This document shows, piece by piece, positions 21,000 to 32,082 of a stretch of 64,000 nt of DNA (positions are counted from its first letter, which is position 1; each line of letters starts with the position of its first letter). The position numbers and the translations under genes were made by a program. The DNA comes from Dipteris shenzhenensis. Its lineage: Eukaryota > Polypodiophyta > Polypodiopsida > Gleicheniales. Where the stretch lies: NCBI GenBank assembly GCA_047967505.1, contig CM106538.1; one strand, given 5' to 3'. The notes beneath the pieces were generated by a model, which worked only from the letters and a program-made list of their open reading frames with translations, ran no database searches and was not told where the DNA came from.

Positions 21000-21810
21000 G
21001 AAAAAAAGAAGATTACTGATGAGCTGAGAAGAGGAAAAGAAGAGAAAAAGAGAGGAAAAGAGAGAAGGAAAGAGAGTAGAAAAGAGAGGAAAAGTGGGGA
21101 TAGAAGAGAGGAGAAAGGAGAGAAAAAGAGAGGAGAAAAAGAGAGAAAAAGTGGGGATAAAAGAGAGGAGAAAGGAGAGGAAAAGAGAGGAGAAAAAGAG
21201 AGAAAAAGTGGGGATAAAAGAGAGGAGAAAGGAGAGGAAAAGAGAGGAAAAGAGAGGAGAAAAAAAGAGAGAAAAAGAGAGGAGAGAAGAGAGAAAAATT
21301 ACTACGAAAAGAGAAGGAAAGAGAGGATAAAAGAGAGAAGGAAAGAGAGGAAAATAGAGGAAAAGAGAGGAGAAAAAAAGAGAGAAAAAAAGAGGAGATA
21401 AGAGAGAAAAAGAGAGACAAAAAGAGAGGATAAAAGAGAGAAGGAAGGAGAGGAAAATAGAAGAAAAGAGAGGAGAAAAAAAGAGAGAAAAAAAGAGGAG
21501 ATAAGAGGGAAAAAGGGAGACAAAAAGAGAAGGAAAGAGAGGATAAAAGAGAGAAGGAAAAAGAGAGGAAAATATAGAGTGCAATCCCTTTTTTCAATCA
21601 TGCTTTACCTTTCCATCATTCATGCAATCCCCTTCTTCAATCATGCAATCCCTTTCCATCATTCATGCAATCCCTTTCTTCATTCATGCAATCACTTATT
21701 TCCATCAATCAATATGCAATCCTTTTCTTGGAAGTGGAAGCGGAAAGGGAAAGGGAAGAGGAAAGAGAAAGGAAAGGAAAGGGAAGGGAAGGGAAGGCCA
21801 GGCTAGGGAA
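21000..21810. repeat. Expanded polypurine tract in the outer element
   Basis: Nearly 600 bp of GAGAGGAAAAGA-type purine repeats on the plus strand (21000-21575) is followed by a pyrimidine-richer stretch with five 'catgcaatcc' repeats (21600-21720) and a further purine tract (21730-21810). A ~60-bp higher-order unit with GTGGGGATAAAAGAGAGG recurs at about 21095, 21150 and 21210. It sits exactly where copy 1 has a 120-bp tract (2584-2710). Confidence 0.88.
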
Positions 21811-21814
21811 AAAT

Positions 21815-22480
21815 AACAAAGCGCGTATAACAGTGCGTCTAGAGACGTGGCTATTTGTTTCCAAAAATAGAGTAGACGCGTCTATAGACGCTCTCAGATG
21901 CATCTATAGACGTGCTCCGACAGACGGACTATTCTAAAAACTTGAAAAGGACATGCGCTTGACATAAAAGCACAACACTAGTACCAAAAACATTTGTTTC
22001 TTGGATACGACAAAGGATGAATCCAAAGAGAGCAACTTTCAAAGAAGATCAACCGTAAAGAGACTTACCTTGGATAGAGGTATGGAAGCTTCTTGTCCTT
22101 CTTCAAAGCTGCTTCTCTTTCTTCTCTTCCTTGTTCACCCTTTGCTTCTCTTTCTTCTCTTCCTTATTCACCCTCTTCTCTTGTGTGCTTGGAGATGATT
22201 GTGTAAGCTTGGAGATAAGTGTGGGTGCTTGGAGATAAGTGTGGATGCTTGAAACTATGTCTGTTAATAGCAAAGCAAGCCGCGCGACGCTAAAAGTATG
22301 TGAAGAAAAGCAAGCACGCTAAAAGTAGGTTTGAAAATCATGTCTCATTGCACGTCTATATACGCATCTAAATGCACGTCTACAACACGGTTTAGACACG
22401 CCTATAGACGCGTACCACAGAACAGATGCAATTTTAGACACGGTATTAGATGCGGTATTAGACGCACCACAGAGTTTTAA
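21815..22480. promoter_or_regulatory. Central divergent promoter region of outer element
   Basis: Two CGTCTATA/TATAGACG arrays (21820-21930 and 22335-22480) flank a spacer with the same GTAAGT-bearing leader as 2200-2400 of copy 1 (reversed). Transposase exon 1 reads rightward from here and the second gene leftward. The promoter role is inferred from position. Confidence 0.55.
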
Positions 22481-22527
22481 GATTCAATATTTGATACAAG
22501 AGCAAATTTTTTGGATTTATTTGTAGG

Positions 22528-22713
22528 ATGTCTTCATCTTCAACAAGTAGCTCCAGTGAGGATGAATCCCTCCGTATCCACCATCGCGAAATGTGGTTGG
22601 AGCAAAAAATCAAATATATGTGTGATCGATGTCGAGGAAACATGTATCGTGCACGCAGGATTACACTCAATCACATCTCAAAGTATGGAGAATGGGATGT
22701 GACCGTAAACATG
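22528..22713 (+). pseudogene. Transposase exon 1 (outer copy)
   Basis: Intact 62-codon exon MSSSSTSSSSEDES...VNM with CDRC and the basic segment, ending at GTAAGT. The intron that follows has lost its interior and runs directly into the last intron before the DUF4218 exon. The donor and a later acceptor (TTCTAG at 22772) are both kept, so an exon 1-DUF4218 spliced message is possible in principle. Confidence 0.8.
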
Positions 22714-22772
22714 GTAAGTGTTAAAGAGTTAAGGTTGATTGAGATACCTATGATGTACTTTTTCAATTCTAG

Positions 22773-23176
22773 GTATGTGAGCTCAAAGGAAATAGATCCC
22801 ACCACGCTTGAGAATGCTCGAGTTATGTCAGTGGAGGTGGTTTGTTAATTAGTGGAGGAGACATTTCCACATTCTATTCTCACAAGCCAACTACATCTCA
22901 TAGTGCATTTGGTGGATGAGATTGCTATATGCGGTACTATACATGCACGATGGTTGTTCTTCCTCGAGCGCTTCATGAAGACCTTGAAGGGTTTCGTGAG
23001 ACAAAATGCAAGACCCAAAGGTAGCATGGCTGAGGGTTGGTTGGTACAAGAGTCACTTGTATATATTTCTAAGTTTCTTGTTGATGTGGACAGCTCTCTC
23101 CCACGACTATGGAGAGATGATGAAGACCTAAGGATGACCTCTATTGTGCCTTAAGGGAAAGGACGCAACAAAGTAA
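22773..23176 (+). pseudogene. Transposase DUF4218 exon (outer copy)
   Basis: Encodes YVSSKEIDPTTLENARVMSV, then LHLIVHLVDEIA, RWLFFLERFMKTLK and ARPKGSMAEG. A 3-bp insertion creates a TAA after EVVC (about 22847), and a CAA to TAA change ends the frame at about 23154. At about 23177 the sequence jumps to the C-terminal exon. Confidence 0.82.
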
Positions 23177-23182
23177 TAGACA

Positions 23183-23530
23183 CGGATGGTGGATAATAAT
23201 AGATGGTGGCATGTGATACCTATTATGCCACGTTCCAAAGTGATGTATAGTACATTTACTAATATGGAGCGTATGGAGGATGTTCATGGCCATGGAGGTG
23301 ATGATGACCGTGATACGAGAGAGGAGGATGATCATGAGATAGGAGATACAGATATTGAGGCCATTACCCGTGAGGACGAGCCTACCATTGGTGATGCTGA
23401 TTTCGATGAGCACATGAGTAGCACAAGTAGTAGTGGGTTAAATGTATTTGTAGATCTAAACACTTGTTTGGATTTTGAAGTAGATAGTTTGGCAAGGGTT
23501 GATCTCATTAAGGATGAGATTGAACTGTAG
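23183..23530 (+). pseudogene. Transposase C-terminal exon (outer copy)
   Basis: MVDNNRWWHVIPIMP, acidic/His-rich middle, ending DLIKDEIEL and a stop. It is almost identical to 16583-16927. The DUF4216 front exon is absent, so the deletion spans from the end of DUF4218 to mid-DUF4216. Confidence 0.75.
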
Positions 23531-23699
23531 CCCATCATTGATATTGGCAAAACTATGTTACATATTGTCTCATTCTCCTCACCTCACTTAATTTTTGTAT
23601 ATGTGGGTTTGCAAAAAAGCATTGATGTTTTTGTTAAAATTATGTGCTTTGCTAATCATGGGCAATGTTTGGAAAGCAATGATGTACACCAAAATCTCA

Positions 23700-23983
23700 C
23701 TTTCTGTATTCTCTATTTTGCATCTAAATACACGTCTAATTCTCAGTGTAGACGCACTAATAGATGCGCAAATACACACGCAAATAGACGTGCTGTTAGT
23801 CGGAGTGTTAGACGGCGGGCTCGTATTTTCTCAATGTAGACGCGCTAATAGACGTGTCAATACACGCGTAGTTAAATGCGCTGTTAGACGCACTGTTAGA
23901 CGTGTCCGTAATTTCTCTATTCAAGTAACGCCTATAGACGCGCCTGCTATTTTGCGCATCTATAGTTGCTTTGTGTTGTTGTG
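23700..23983. repeat. Type B end and subterminal array of outer element
   Basis: Dense TAGACGC/GCGTCTA units in both orientations, ending at 23983 (GTTGTTGTG) followed by the target duplicate CAA. Confidence 0.82.
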
Positions 23984-24382
23984 CAATCTTTGCTTTTGCA
24001 TAGCATCTGTTAGGTGTATCTCATAAAAGCTGTGGGAAGCAAAGTACACTCCCTCTACATAGCATCCGCCCAGACTGGATTGAATCCATTGTGCTACATC
24101 ATTTGCAGAGGGAAAGAAAATGATTACTGCAGTTTGAGCCAATTTTTTGAGAGGTTCGACGAGAGCCGAAAGCCTCATCTTATATGTCACCTGTGGCACA
24201 GGCTTACCCCAATCTTGGCATGATTGGTGGAAGTCATCTTTCAAAGTGTCAAAGACATATTTTGCTTCAGCATCCATGTCGATTTCACCACAATCTGAGT
24301 CTGTACATCTTCTTTTTGCCTCTAGATTGTGGTCCTTTCTAGCATGCCTTGTAAGAGCAGCATCGGTTTGTATGGAGGCCAT
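23984..24382 (-). pseudogene. LINE ORF1, N-terminal part
   Basis: Opens MASIQTDAALTRHARKDHN and continues without a stop for about 130 codons through LKKLAQTAVIIFFPSANDVA and QSSLGGCYVEGVYF, the first half of a DUF4283-like fold. The frame is cut at MQKQRL by the CACTA-like insertion and resumes in frame at 14915. A 5' leader of about 335 bp lies upstream (24383-24717). Confidence 0.78.
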
Positions 24383-24717
24383 TTGGGAAGGAGAAGTTTA
24401 TGGACAAAAGGAGGGGTAGAAAAAAGCGAGGTATAAAATAGGAAGAGGTGGATAGGTAAAATGAAAGCTAAGAAGGAAGGGAAAGGGGGCGAGTGTTTGC
24501 AGGCAGAGCAAAGGCTGATTTGAAGAAGAACAAGGGGCAGGCAGCAAAAACAGAGAATCGCTAGCAGAAATTCAGCAACAAGTTGAGGGAAATTTGACGA
24601 ATCAGAGCCTGAGGAGGAAGGGGGCAGGTGCGACTGACTTACATCAGGTCCGGGGGCATGAAATCAGGTCGGACAGGCAAGGTTCTTCAGGGCGGGTTGT
24701 AGAAGCTCCTCTACACA

Positions 24718-24804
24718 GCACACACACTCTCTCTCTCACACACATGCACACACACACACATTCACATGATCATACTTAATACATACTTTAGCACACATAT
24801 ACAC

Positions 24805-24870
<66 letters not shown>
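24718..24870. repeat. CA-rich microsatellite at the LINE 5' flank
   Basis: Mixed CACACT/CT followed by about 26 uninterrupted CA dinucleotides (24815-24866). The LINE's other flank at 10140-10209 is also CA-rich, consistent with insertion into a single CA tract. Confidence 0.85.
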
Positions 24871-24871
<1 letters not shown>

Positions 24872-26340
24872 TATTGTATTTTTTCACATGCAAACGTATA
24901 CACTGGCACCCCTATTAGAAAGCACAGTTATTTCTAAAACATTGTGTCCAGATGCTGCAGCTTACCTAGTGGACAAGTATCAACAATGCTTGGTATGGAG
25001 AATGGCACCTGACATCATTGTAACTGGCAACTACTCTAGGTTGGATCCTTTGTACAATTACTTCTAATTCTCAAAGAGATTACTTTGCACAGTGTGCCCC
25101 TTAATAGTTTTTAGGAGGAATTAATTTCTGTAACATGGGGAATTTAAAATATGCTCCATTTAGATATCCCTCAATGGATAAGGATGGACTTATCTACTTT
25201 TCGGCGCCTTCACCTTCTTCACCTATTTAACTACTTCATAATCGACCTCCTCTACGCCCTACCTTTGCTCTCCTTCATCTTCTGCTGCCACTACCTCATC
25301 TACCTCTATGCCCTTGCTCTGCTTCCTATTCTCTACTTCTATTCATTCTCACTATACGGCTGAACTAACGACTTGCTACGTCCAAGCTATGGCGTCTAAT
25401 CAGGTGCATGACCTGCGCTCTCTTAGTTTAATTGCTTGCATTATCCTCTTACTATACGTCGCTCTCTCTAGACTCGCTATTCTACACGCAAACCCTGGCT
25501 ATCCTGCGCTCCTCCATGGCGACTCTCCTGTACCTTTGCTAGCCATCACTACTTCTCCCTCCCTAATCTCTTACTCCCTAGCTCTTTCACTATTCTTTGG
25601 CTCTAGGTTCCGCCAACCAATACGTTGCTGTTCCCGTAAGAACTCTGCGTAATTTTTGTAGATAGCCTTTATAATATCCAAACTCCTTGTCCAGCGTACG
25701 TATCTGCATTACCGAACGATTCGGCTGCTTCATGCTCTCGCACCTCTAGCACTTTTCAATTTGCATGACCTGGGTATGGTTGTTCGCCTCTAGTATGTTG
25801 CTTGGCTCCCTTCTCCGTGTCTGTCTGCTGCCTCGTAGTAGAATAGAACTTGTCTTCCGTCTCGCTCCCGTCTTCACGTACCTTGGTACGGGTTGATTTA
25901 AGCTTAGTAGAACTCGCCTCTCAAGTTATAGCGCGGCGACTTTGTCTAGTGGATGGTCTAGACGTCTGCGCTTTCGCAGGTCTACCTCGTCAGCTACGCC
26001 ACATCTTCGGCTGCACGTCAATAGTCCCCTTCTGCGCGTTAGCCCCCTCCACGTCAGCCCCCTTCTGTGCGTCAGTCGAGACTCCAGCAAGCTAGCGTGA
26101 TAGTCTGACATGCACTGCGTGCACCGGCTCCTAATCATGGGACCCGGACCCGTGCTGTTGCAGAGACAGTCTGACACGCTGCTACGTGCACAGTCTGACA
26201 CACACACAGAGAATGAAGAGAGACGTAGCGGATGATGTGGCCTGCATGGAAATGCAGCAGTAGATGACATGGTGCGACACGACGCTACAGATGATGTGGC
26301 ACGAGACACTCTAAGATGACATGGCATAGCGCAATGGTGT
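24870..26340. other. Anonymous region, C/T-rich from 25150
   Basis: No gene supported; frames at 25151-25652 are low-complexity Leu/Ser. From 26100 to 26330 short motifs recur: AGTCTGACAC at three sites and GATGATGTGGC or GATGACATGG at four sites about 30 bp apart. Confidence 0.35.
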
Positions 26341-26875
26341 GTGTATATATATATGCATAGTGTATATAAATAAATAAATGTATATAAATACATCTATATG
26401 TATATTTAAATATATAAAAAATAATAGGTTTAAAAATATATTTAATTATATTTAAAATATATGTTTATTTAAATCAATATATTTTTATAAATGTATTTTA
26501 AAATATATATTTAAATAAATTTAAACAAATATGTATTTGTATGTTTATAATTATTTTTATATATTTGTTTAATTCTATATATATATAAATATATTTAAAC
26601 AAACTAATATATATATATATATATATATGTTACGAAAGAGAGAGAGAGATAGACAGAGGGAGAGAGAGAGAGAGACAGACAGAGAGAGGGAGGGAGGGAG
26701 ATTATAAACAATAAATAAATAACTCAATTAATATATATATAAACATACATATATAATACATTTATATAATATTTAAATATATGTTTGCATAAATAAAGAA
26801 GTATACACACACACATTTATATATTTTTCTTTATAATATATACATGTATATATAAATACATAGATAGATAGATAT

Positions 26876-26915
<40 letters not shown>

Positions 26916-26929
26916 AGGAGAGAAGGAAA

Positions 26930-27010
<81 letters not shown>
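26340..27010. repeat. AT-rich tract with GA microsatellites
   Basis: (AT)n at 26605-26628, GA/GACA at 26636-26700, then AT-rich sequence and a long GA array (26875-27006) containing a G9 run near 26908. Confidence 0.85.
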
Positions 27011-27337
27011 TATGTGTGTGTGTGCGCGTATGTTGCATGCCTTGAATGCGAGGGCCTAGGCTGCATTGACAATGCCTTCAATGTGCAAGCACAGGTTGCT
27101 CTGACAAGACGCACGCAAAACGCGATGATGACACATGGTGCATCAAACGTGGCACCACGACCATGTGGTAGCAGTTGGTAGAGAGGTGCAGAGATAAGTA
27201 GAGGGATAGAGATATAGAGAGAGAAGAGGGAGGGGGGGCATAATATATTATATATTATTTAACATACATTAAAATATTATATTATATAGTATATTAAATA
27301 TATGATATAAATATAATTTTGGGTGTGTGTGTGCGTG

Positions 27338-27406
<69 letters not shown>

Positions 27407-27431
27407 CACCCCCTGCCAAAAAAAAAGTGTG

Positions 27432-27485
<54 letters not shown>

Positions 27486-27790
27486 TATGTGTGTCTATGC
27501 CTTGAATGCGAGGGCCTAGGTTGCACTGACAATGCCTTAAATGTGCAAGCGCGTGCTGCTCTGACAAGGCGCACCCAGAACGCGATGATGACACGTGGTG
27601 CATCAAACATGACACCACGACCATGTGGCAGAAGCTGGCAAAGAGGCGTAGAGACAAGTAGAGAGATAGAGAGACTGAGAGAGAAAAGGGAGGGGGCATA
27701 ATATATTATATATCATTTAACATACATTAAAATATGATATTGTATAGTATATTAAGTATATGATATAAATATAATTGTGTGTGTATATGA
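27010..27790. repeat. Two copies of a ~300-bp sequence, each following a GA array
   Basis: 27040-27330 and 27500-27785 are about 90% alike. Each starts CTTGAATGCGAGGGCCTAGG, then CAATGCCTT-AATGTGCAAGC, GCGATGATGACAC, a short purine tract and an AT-rich tail ending GATATAAATATAATT. Between them lie (AT)n and two GA arrays (27375-27481). They are direct tandem copies with a period of about 460 bp. Confidence 0.88.
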
Positions 27791-30500
27791 TGGCAGTCAC
27801 CGGCTTCCAATGCACACAAACCACATGAGGTAGTAAAGCTGGTAGACATCTCGGCTCATGCCATCCCATGTGAGTGTGCCCATATGCTGCCATGCTGTCT
27901 TGCACCATGTGTCCCCATTTTTCCTACCAACTCGCGTTTGCATGATGGTCTACTTGCCATAGTTCTGACCGCTAGACTGCACGCGCGTGCGCACACACAC
28001 ACACACCACACACAGCGAAAAGGATTAGAAAATCTAACAACCCATGTCAAGGATAAAAGTCCAAATGGGAACTACATTGGGAGGGGAGGGGACGCTGGCA
28101 AAGCTAGAGTGGCAGTTAAATTTGTTGGTGGAAATTGACTCACCACTTTTGTCATGGTTCAAGGCAGAAGATGTTATGCAATGACATGGACTTGAAAGGA
28201 TATTGGTGAAATGGGTGCAGTAGAATTAGGTTTATCTTCATGGAGGTTGTAGTGGAGGGCATCATAAGGGGTCATGAGCAAGGAGGAGATGGTGTCAACA
28301 ACATGGTTGCCGAAGCACTAGCTCTGGAAGGTTGACTCAAGGAAGGTCTTTCGCAATGTGAGGTATGGGAGTGTCCATGTTGTGTGGTGGTGGTGGTGGT
28401 GGTGCTATGAAGGCAGAAAAATGTCATTAGGGAACAAAGAATGAGTGGTGGTGGTGGTGCTCTCTATAACTTCGATCTTTGCCACAAAATAATGATGTTT
28501 GAAGCTACTTAAAATTGCATTACTCTAACAATGCATCCTATATTTTCTCTTCTCCATCATGATGCAACATGCTTTAGCGGTCTTTAATTGCTCAGTCTAA
28601 ATTTTAATTTTGGCAACAAGCGAGCTTGATGAATTTCATGAGAGAATGATAGCTTTCTTGCTATAGTCGACTATGGTAAGACAGAATGGGATTGGACATT
28701 GCAATAGTGATTAACACGATCTCATACGTAGAAGCACTTAATTGAAAAGAAACTTTAGTCACAAGCATAGTCATACCTCATGAGGGACAAAGGATTTGAA
28801 TCTCAATGCGCATTAAATGTAATAGAGAGGCTGCAATGTGAAGGCTAATCACTAGGTTGCCATGTTTGGTGAACTTGGCAAGCATCTAGGTGAGGAGATC
28901 CTGATTGTTCAAGACTGACCTACACTCCAACTAGCAGAACATTGCTCATCCTCTTGCAAATCCATCTATGTCTATCATCATTCCCTCAACCTAATCCCAC
29001 ATCTTTGATTTGAGCTTCATGCTACAACATGGCATGCATGGTGTTGCTCAACTTAGGATCAAAGTGCAATCAATTGCACAAGTAGGATGGAGGATACGGG
29101 ATTTGGAACTAGATATTTGTAAAATGATAGAAACAAGAGTCACCCATGCATGTAAACACATGCACAATTGTGCACATGCATGCACACATATACACACACA
29201 CGTAAACATAGACATGCACATTCATACACAGTGTATAGCAACACCACATGCACACATACATAGAGATGCACTCACTCACATATGTCCAAATAATTAACAC
29301 ATTATAGGCTACTCGTCCTTACAAAAGCACAAAGGAAAGAGACAATGAACAAAATGCAGAAGAAGATAGCTAACGCCCTTGTGGAAGAATGCCACGTGTA
29401 AGAGCCCATGCCCTTCAACAACTAAGGCAGCCATGCACGTGGACACCACAGTATCTGCATGGTTGGAGGGAAAGGGCCTTGGGAGCCCTTTCTCAGGAGG
29501 GAAGCCCTGGGAAGGCGGCAAGCGACCGACAGGCCGCAAGTTGCCTTTTTCGGTGGCTTCTTGACTAGAAAAGGGCGACCAAGGCCCTTTCCTGGTCGGA
29601 GGGAGGGGGACTGACAGTAATTTTGAGTTTTACGAGGAGATGACTTCAATTTACTGTAGGGTCTTGGGACAGAGGCGGCGCGCGACTGTGAGCCCTGCAA
29701 GGTGCTCTTTTCTGGTCCACGGGGGCAGATGAAGTGGCAGCGTAGACTGACATTATTCATTTCATAGTTGTCCATCCATAATTTAGTCTCAAGTCACTTT
29801 CTGATTATGGAATTGTTGATGCATCAGTTTCTGATGGTTCTTGTTAAGTTTTTACAATGCTCCGACAGGAGTTTTACCTTAGTTTTGATCTGGAAGGGTA
29901 TGGGATTGGACGGTGGAGATTTCTCTTCCACTGACCTTGGCACTTGATGTATATGCACCAATCAGGTAATTTGCAGGAAAAAAATACAACACCAAAATGA
30001 TGCAAATTATTCAAAAATATTTTCCAGGCCTGATGGGCGGATATGCTGAGAAGCAATGAGAACTCTTTCGGATAGGCAATGAATTGGGTGAGGGCTCATG
30101 ATGTTTGGCGATGTGATGGAGTTGTGAAGTGCGTAGTGGGCCGCAAGCGGCAAGGCGACTAATTGAATTCCCCAATTGCTTTCAGCTCGATTTTCAGGGA
30201 GGACAAATTAGAATACATGAAGCGTGTAGTGGCTGCAAGGCGACTCTCATTTGATGAGTAACTTGACCCGTTTACAATGGGCTAGAGACCCGCTCTACTG
30301 GGTCTCGAAGTTGTAATCTTTAATAAAATTCAAGGTTTCATTTATAAATATGAAACTTTAAGCAATTTAAGAAAATTCTCAAAAAATTATACGTGCATAC
30401 CAACACGCGCGTGTGTACACGCTCACACACATTCAAGAATTTTCAATTGTTTTTTAGTAAACCAAAATTCCAAATACACACACACACACATTCGTTTAAA
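27790..30500. other. Anonymous region with GTG and CA repeats
   Basis: (GTG)n at 28382-28405, CA-rich tracts at 27990-28010 and 29150-29280, and a GC-richer stretch at 29440-29730. No gene is supported; the frames at 29309-29775 show no family signature. Confidence 0.35.
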
Positions 30501-30548
30501 TATATATATAAATATACATATTTTTGTTATATATATATATATATATAT

Positions 30549-30552
<4 letters not shown>

Positions 30553-30603
<51 letters not shown>

Positions 30604-30664
30604 AAGGGAGGGAGAGAGGGAGGGAGAAGAGAGAGAGAGAGAGAGGAAGGGAGGAGAGAGGGAG

Positions 30665-30716
<52 letters not shown>

Positions 30717-30757
30717 AAGGGAGGGAGAGAGGGAGGGAGAAGAGAGAGGGAGAGAGG

Positions 30758-30799
<42 letters not shown>

Positions 30800-30839
30800 T
30801 GTTGAACTCTCTCTCTCTCTCTCTCTCTCTCTTCTGGAG

Positions 30840-30893
<54 letters not shown>

Positions 30894-30898
30894 TGTTC

Positions 30899-30939
<41 letters not shown>

Positions 30940-30955
30940 CCTCCCTTCCTCCTTC

Positions 30956-30990
<35 letters not shown>

Positions 30991-30995
30991 CCTCT

Positions 30996-31035
<40 letters not shown>

Positions 31036-31143
31036 CTCCCTCCCTCGTTGTCTCTCTCCCTCGCTCTCCCTCTCTCTCTCTCTCTCTCTCCCCCCTTCTC
31101 TCTCTTTCTCTCTCTCTCTCTATCCCTCTCTCTTTCTCTCCCC

Positions 31144-31189
<46 letters not shown>

Positions 31190-31288
31190 CCCCCTCTTAC
31201 TCTATCACTCTGTCCTCTCTCTCTCTCTCTCTCTCTCTGGTTGTCTCCCTCTCTGTCTCCCCCCCCCTCTCTCTCTCTCTCTCTCTCC

Positions 31289-31327
<39 letters not shown>

Positions 31328-31339
31328 GCCCTCTCTTCT

Positions 31340-31384
<45 letters not shown>

Positions 31385-31512
31385 TGACCTCTCTTCTTCC
31401 TCCCTCCCTCGCTCTCCCTCCGCTCTCTCTCTCCCTCTCCCCCCCTTCTCTCTCTCTCTCTCACTCTCTCTCTCTCTCTCTCTCTCTCCCTCTCCCTCTC
31501 TCTCTCTCCCCC

Positions 31513-31549
<37 letters not shown>

Positions 31550-31673
31550 CCCCCCGTTTACTCTATCACTTTGTCCTCGTTGTCTCTCTCTCTCTCTCTG
31601 CCTCCCTCTCTCCCTCTCTCTTTCTCTCTCCCTCCTCCCTCTCTCTAGCTCTCTCTCTCTCTCTCTCTCTCTT

Positions 31674-31710
<37 letters not shown>

Positions 31711-31865
31711 GCCCCTCTCTTTCTCTCTCTCCCTACCTCTCTCTCTCTCTGTGTCTCTCTCTCCCGCCCGCTCTATGTCTCTCTGTCTCTGTCTCTCTCT
31801 CTCCGCCTACCTCTCTCCCTCTCTCTCTCTCCTGCCCCCCTCTCTCTCTCTCTCTCCCTCTCTCT
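30553..31865. repeat. 1.3-kb polypurine/polypyrimidine GA-CT array with strand switches
   Basis: GA repeats dominate 30553-30793, CT at 30810-30835, GA again at 30845-30888, then CT to 31865. Two switch points share the core GTTTTTTGTT(G/C)AAC. Imperfect units (GAGGGAGGAAGG, CTCCCTCC, CCCCCTTC) break the arrays. All long frames here are Ser/Leu or Arg/Glu repeat artefacts. Confidence 0.93.
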
Positions 31866-31868
31866 CCC

Positions 31869-32082
31869 GTGTGCGTCTTGGCATTGTTGCTACGAAGTAA
31901 AAAACTCTCCCTCTCAAACGTGTATAAGCCATCCTTCCCCATCAAGTTTTGTAAAACCCGCATGGGTCTTGATGGTTGAGGCTCTGGTTTGTGTCGTGTG
32001 TGTGTGTTCGATCCTTGTGGTCGACTTCGGATACGCCTAGTGTGTGCGTCTTGGCATTGTTGCTACAATGTAAAAAACTCTC
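31869..32082. repeat. 41-bp direct repeat flanking CT tracts
   Basis: GTGTGCGTCTTGGCATTGTT with its continuation into a TAAAAAACTCTC end occurs at 31869-31909 and 32042-32082, with two differences over 41 bp. Each copy runs straight into a CT array. Confidence 0.88.

Larger units (their letters stand above)
14916..23983 (-). mobile_element. CACTA-like element, family 1, copy 2 (outer), inserted in LINE ORF1
   Basis: Left end CACAATAAGACAAAGCA at 14916. The right end at 23983, read inward, is CACAACAACACAAAGCA. Both ends are flanked by CAA (14913-14915 and 23984-23986), a 3-bp target duplication. Excluding the inner element the length is about 5.2 kb. In the orientation of copy 1 the order is: type B end, transposase remnant, central promoter, second gene, type A end. 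The transposase retains exon 1, DUF4218 and the C-terminal part of DUF4216, but lacks the whole Tnp2 core. It is therefore non-autonomous. Confidence 0.92.
10210..24717 (-). mobile_element. L1-type LINE, split by a nested CACTA-like element
   Basis: Read on the minus strand, the element has a 5' leader (24383-24717), ORF1 (gag-like), ORF2 (endonuclease, reverse transcriptase, C-terminal region) and an A8 tail (plus-strand T run 10210-10217). Without the 9,068-bp insertion and its 3-bp duplication it is about 5.4 kb, a full-length size for a plant LINE. The insertion lies in ORF1; removing it restores the frame across the CAA duplication. The LINE target was CA-rich, and a short GCACACAC-type repeat may be its own target duplication, so the 5' boundary is approximate. 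Confidence 0.88.

Noticed and set aside
20898-21597. Lys/Arg/Glu-rich and Ser/Phe-rich long frames
   Set aside because: They lie in the expanded purine tract inside the outer element and have no conserved domain.
29309-29775. GC-richer segment as a possible gene
   Set aside because: Frames on both strands are short, Pro/Arg-rich and lack any conserved motif.
30393-31979. A 528-codon open frame and overlapping long frames
   Set aside because: Composed of Arg/Glu then Ser/Leu repeats produced by the GA/CT array. All six frames stay open for the same reason.
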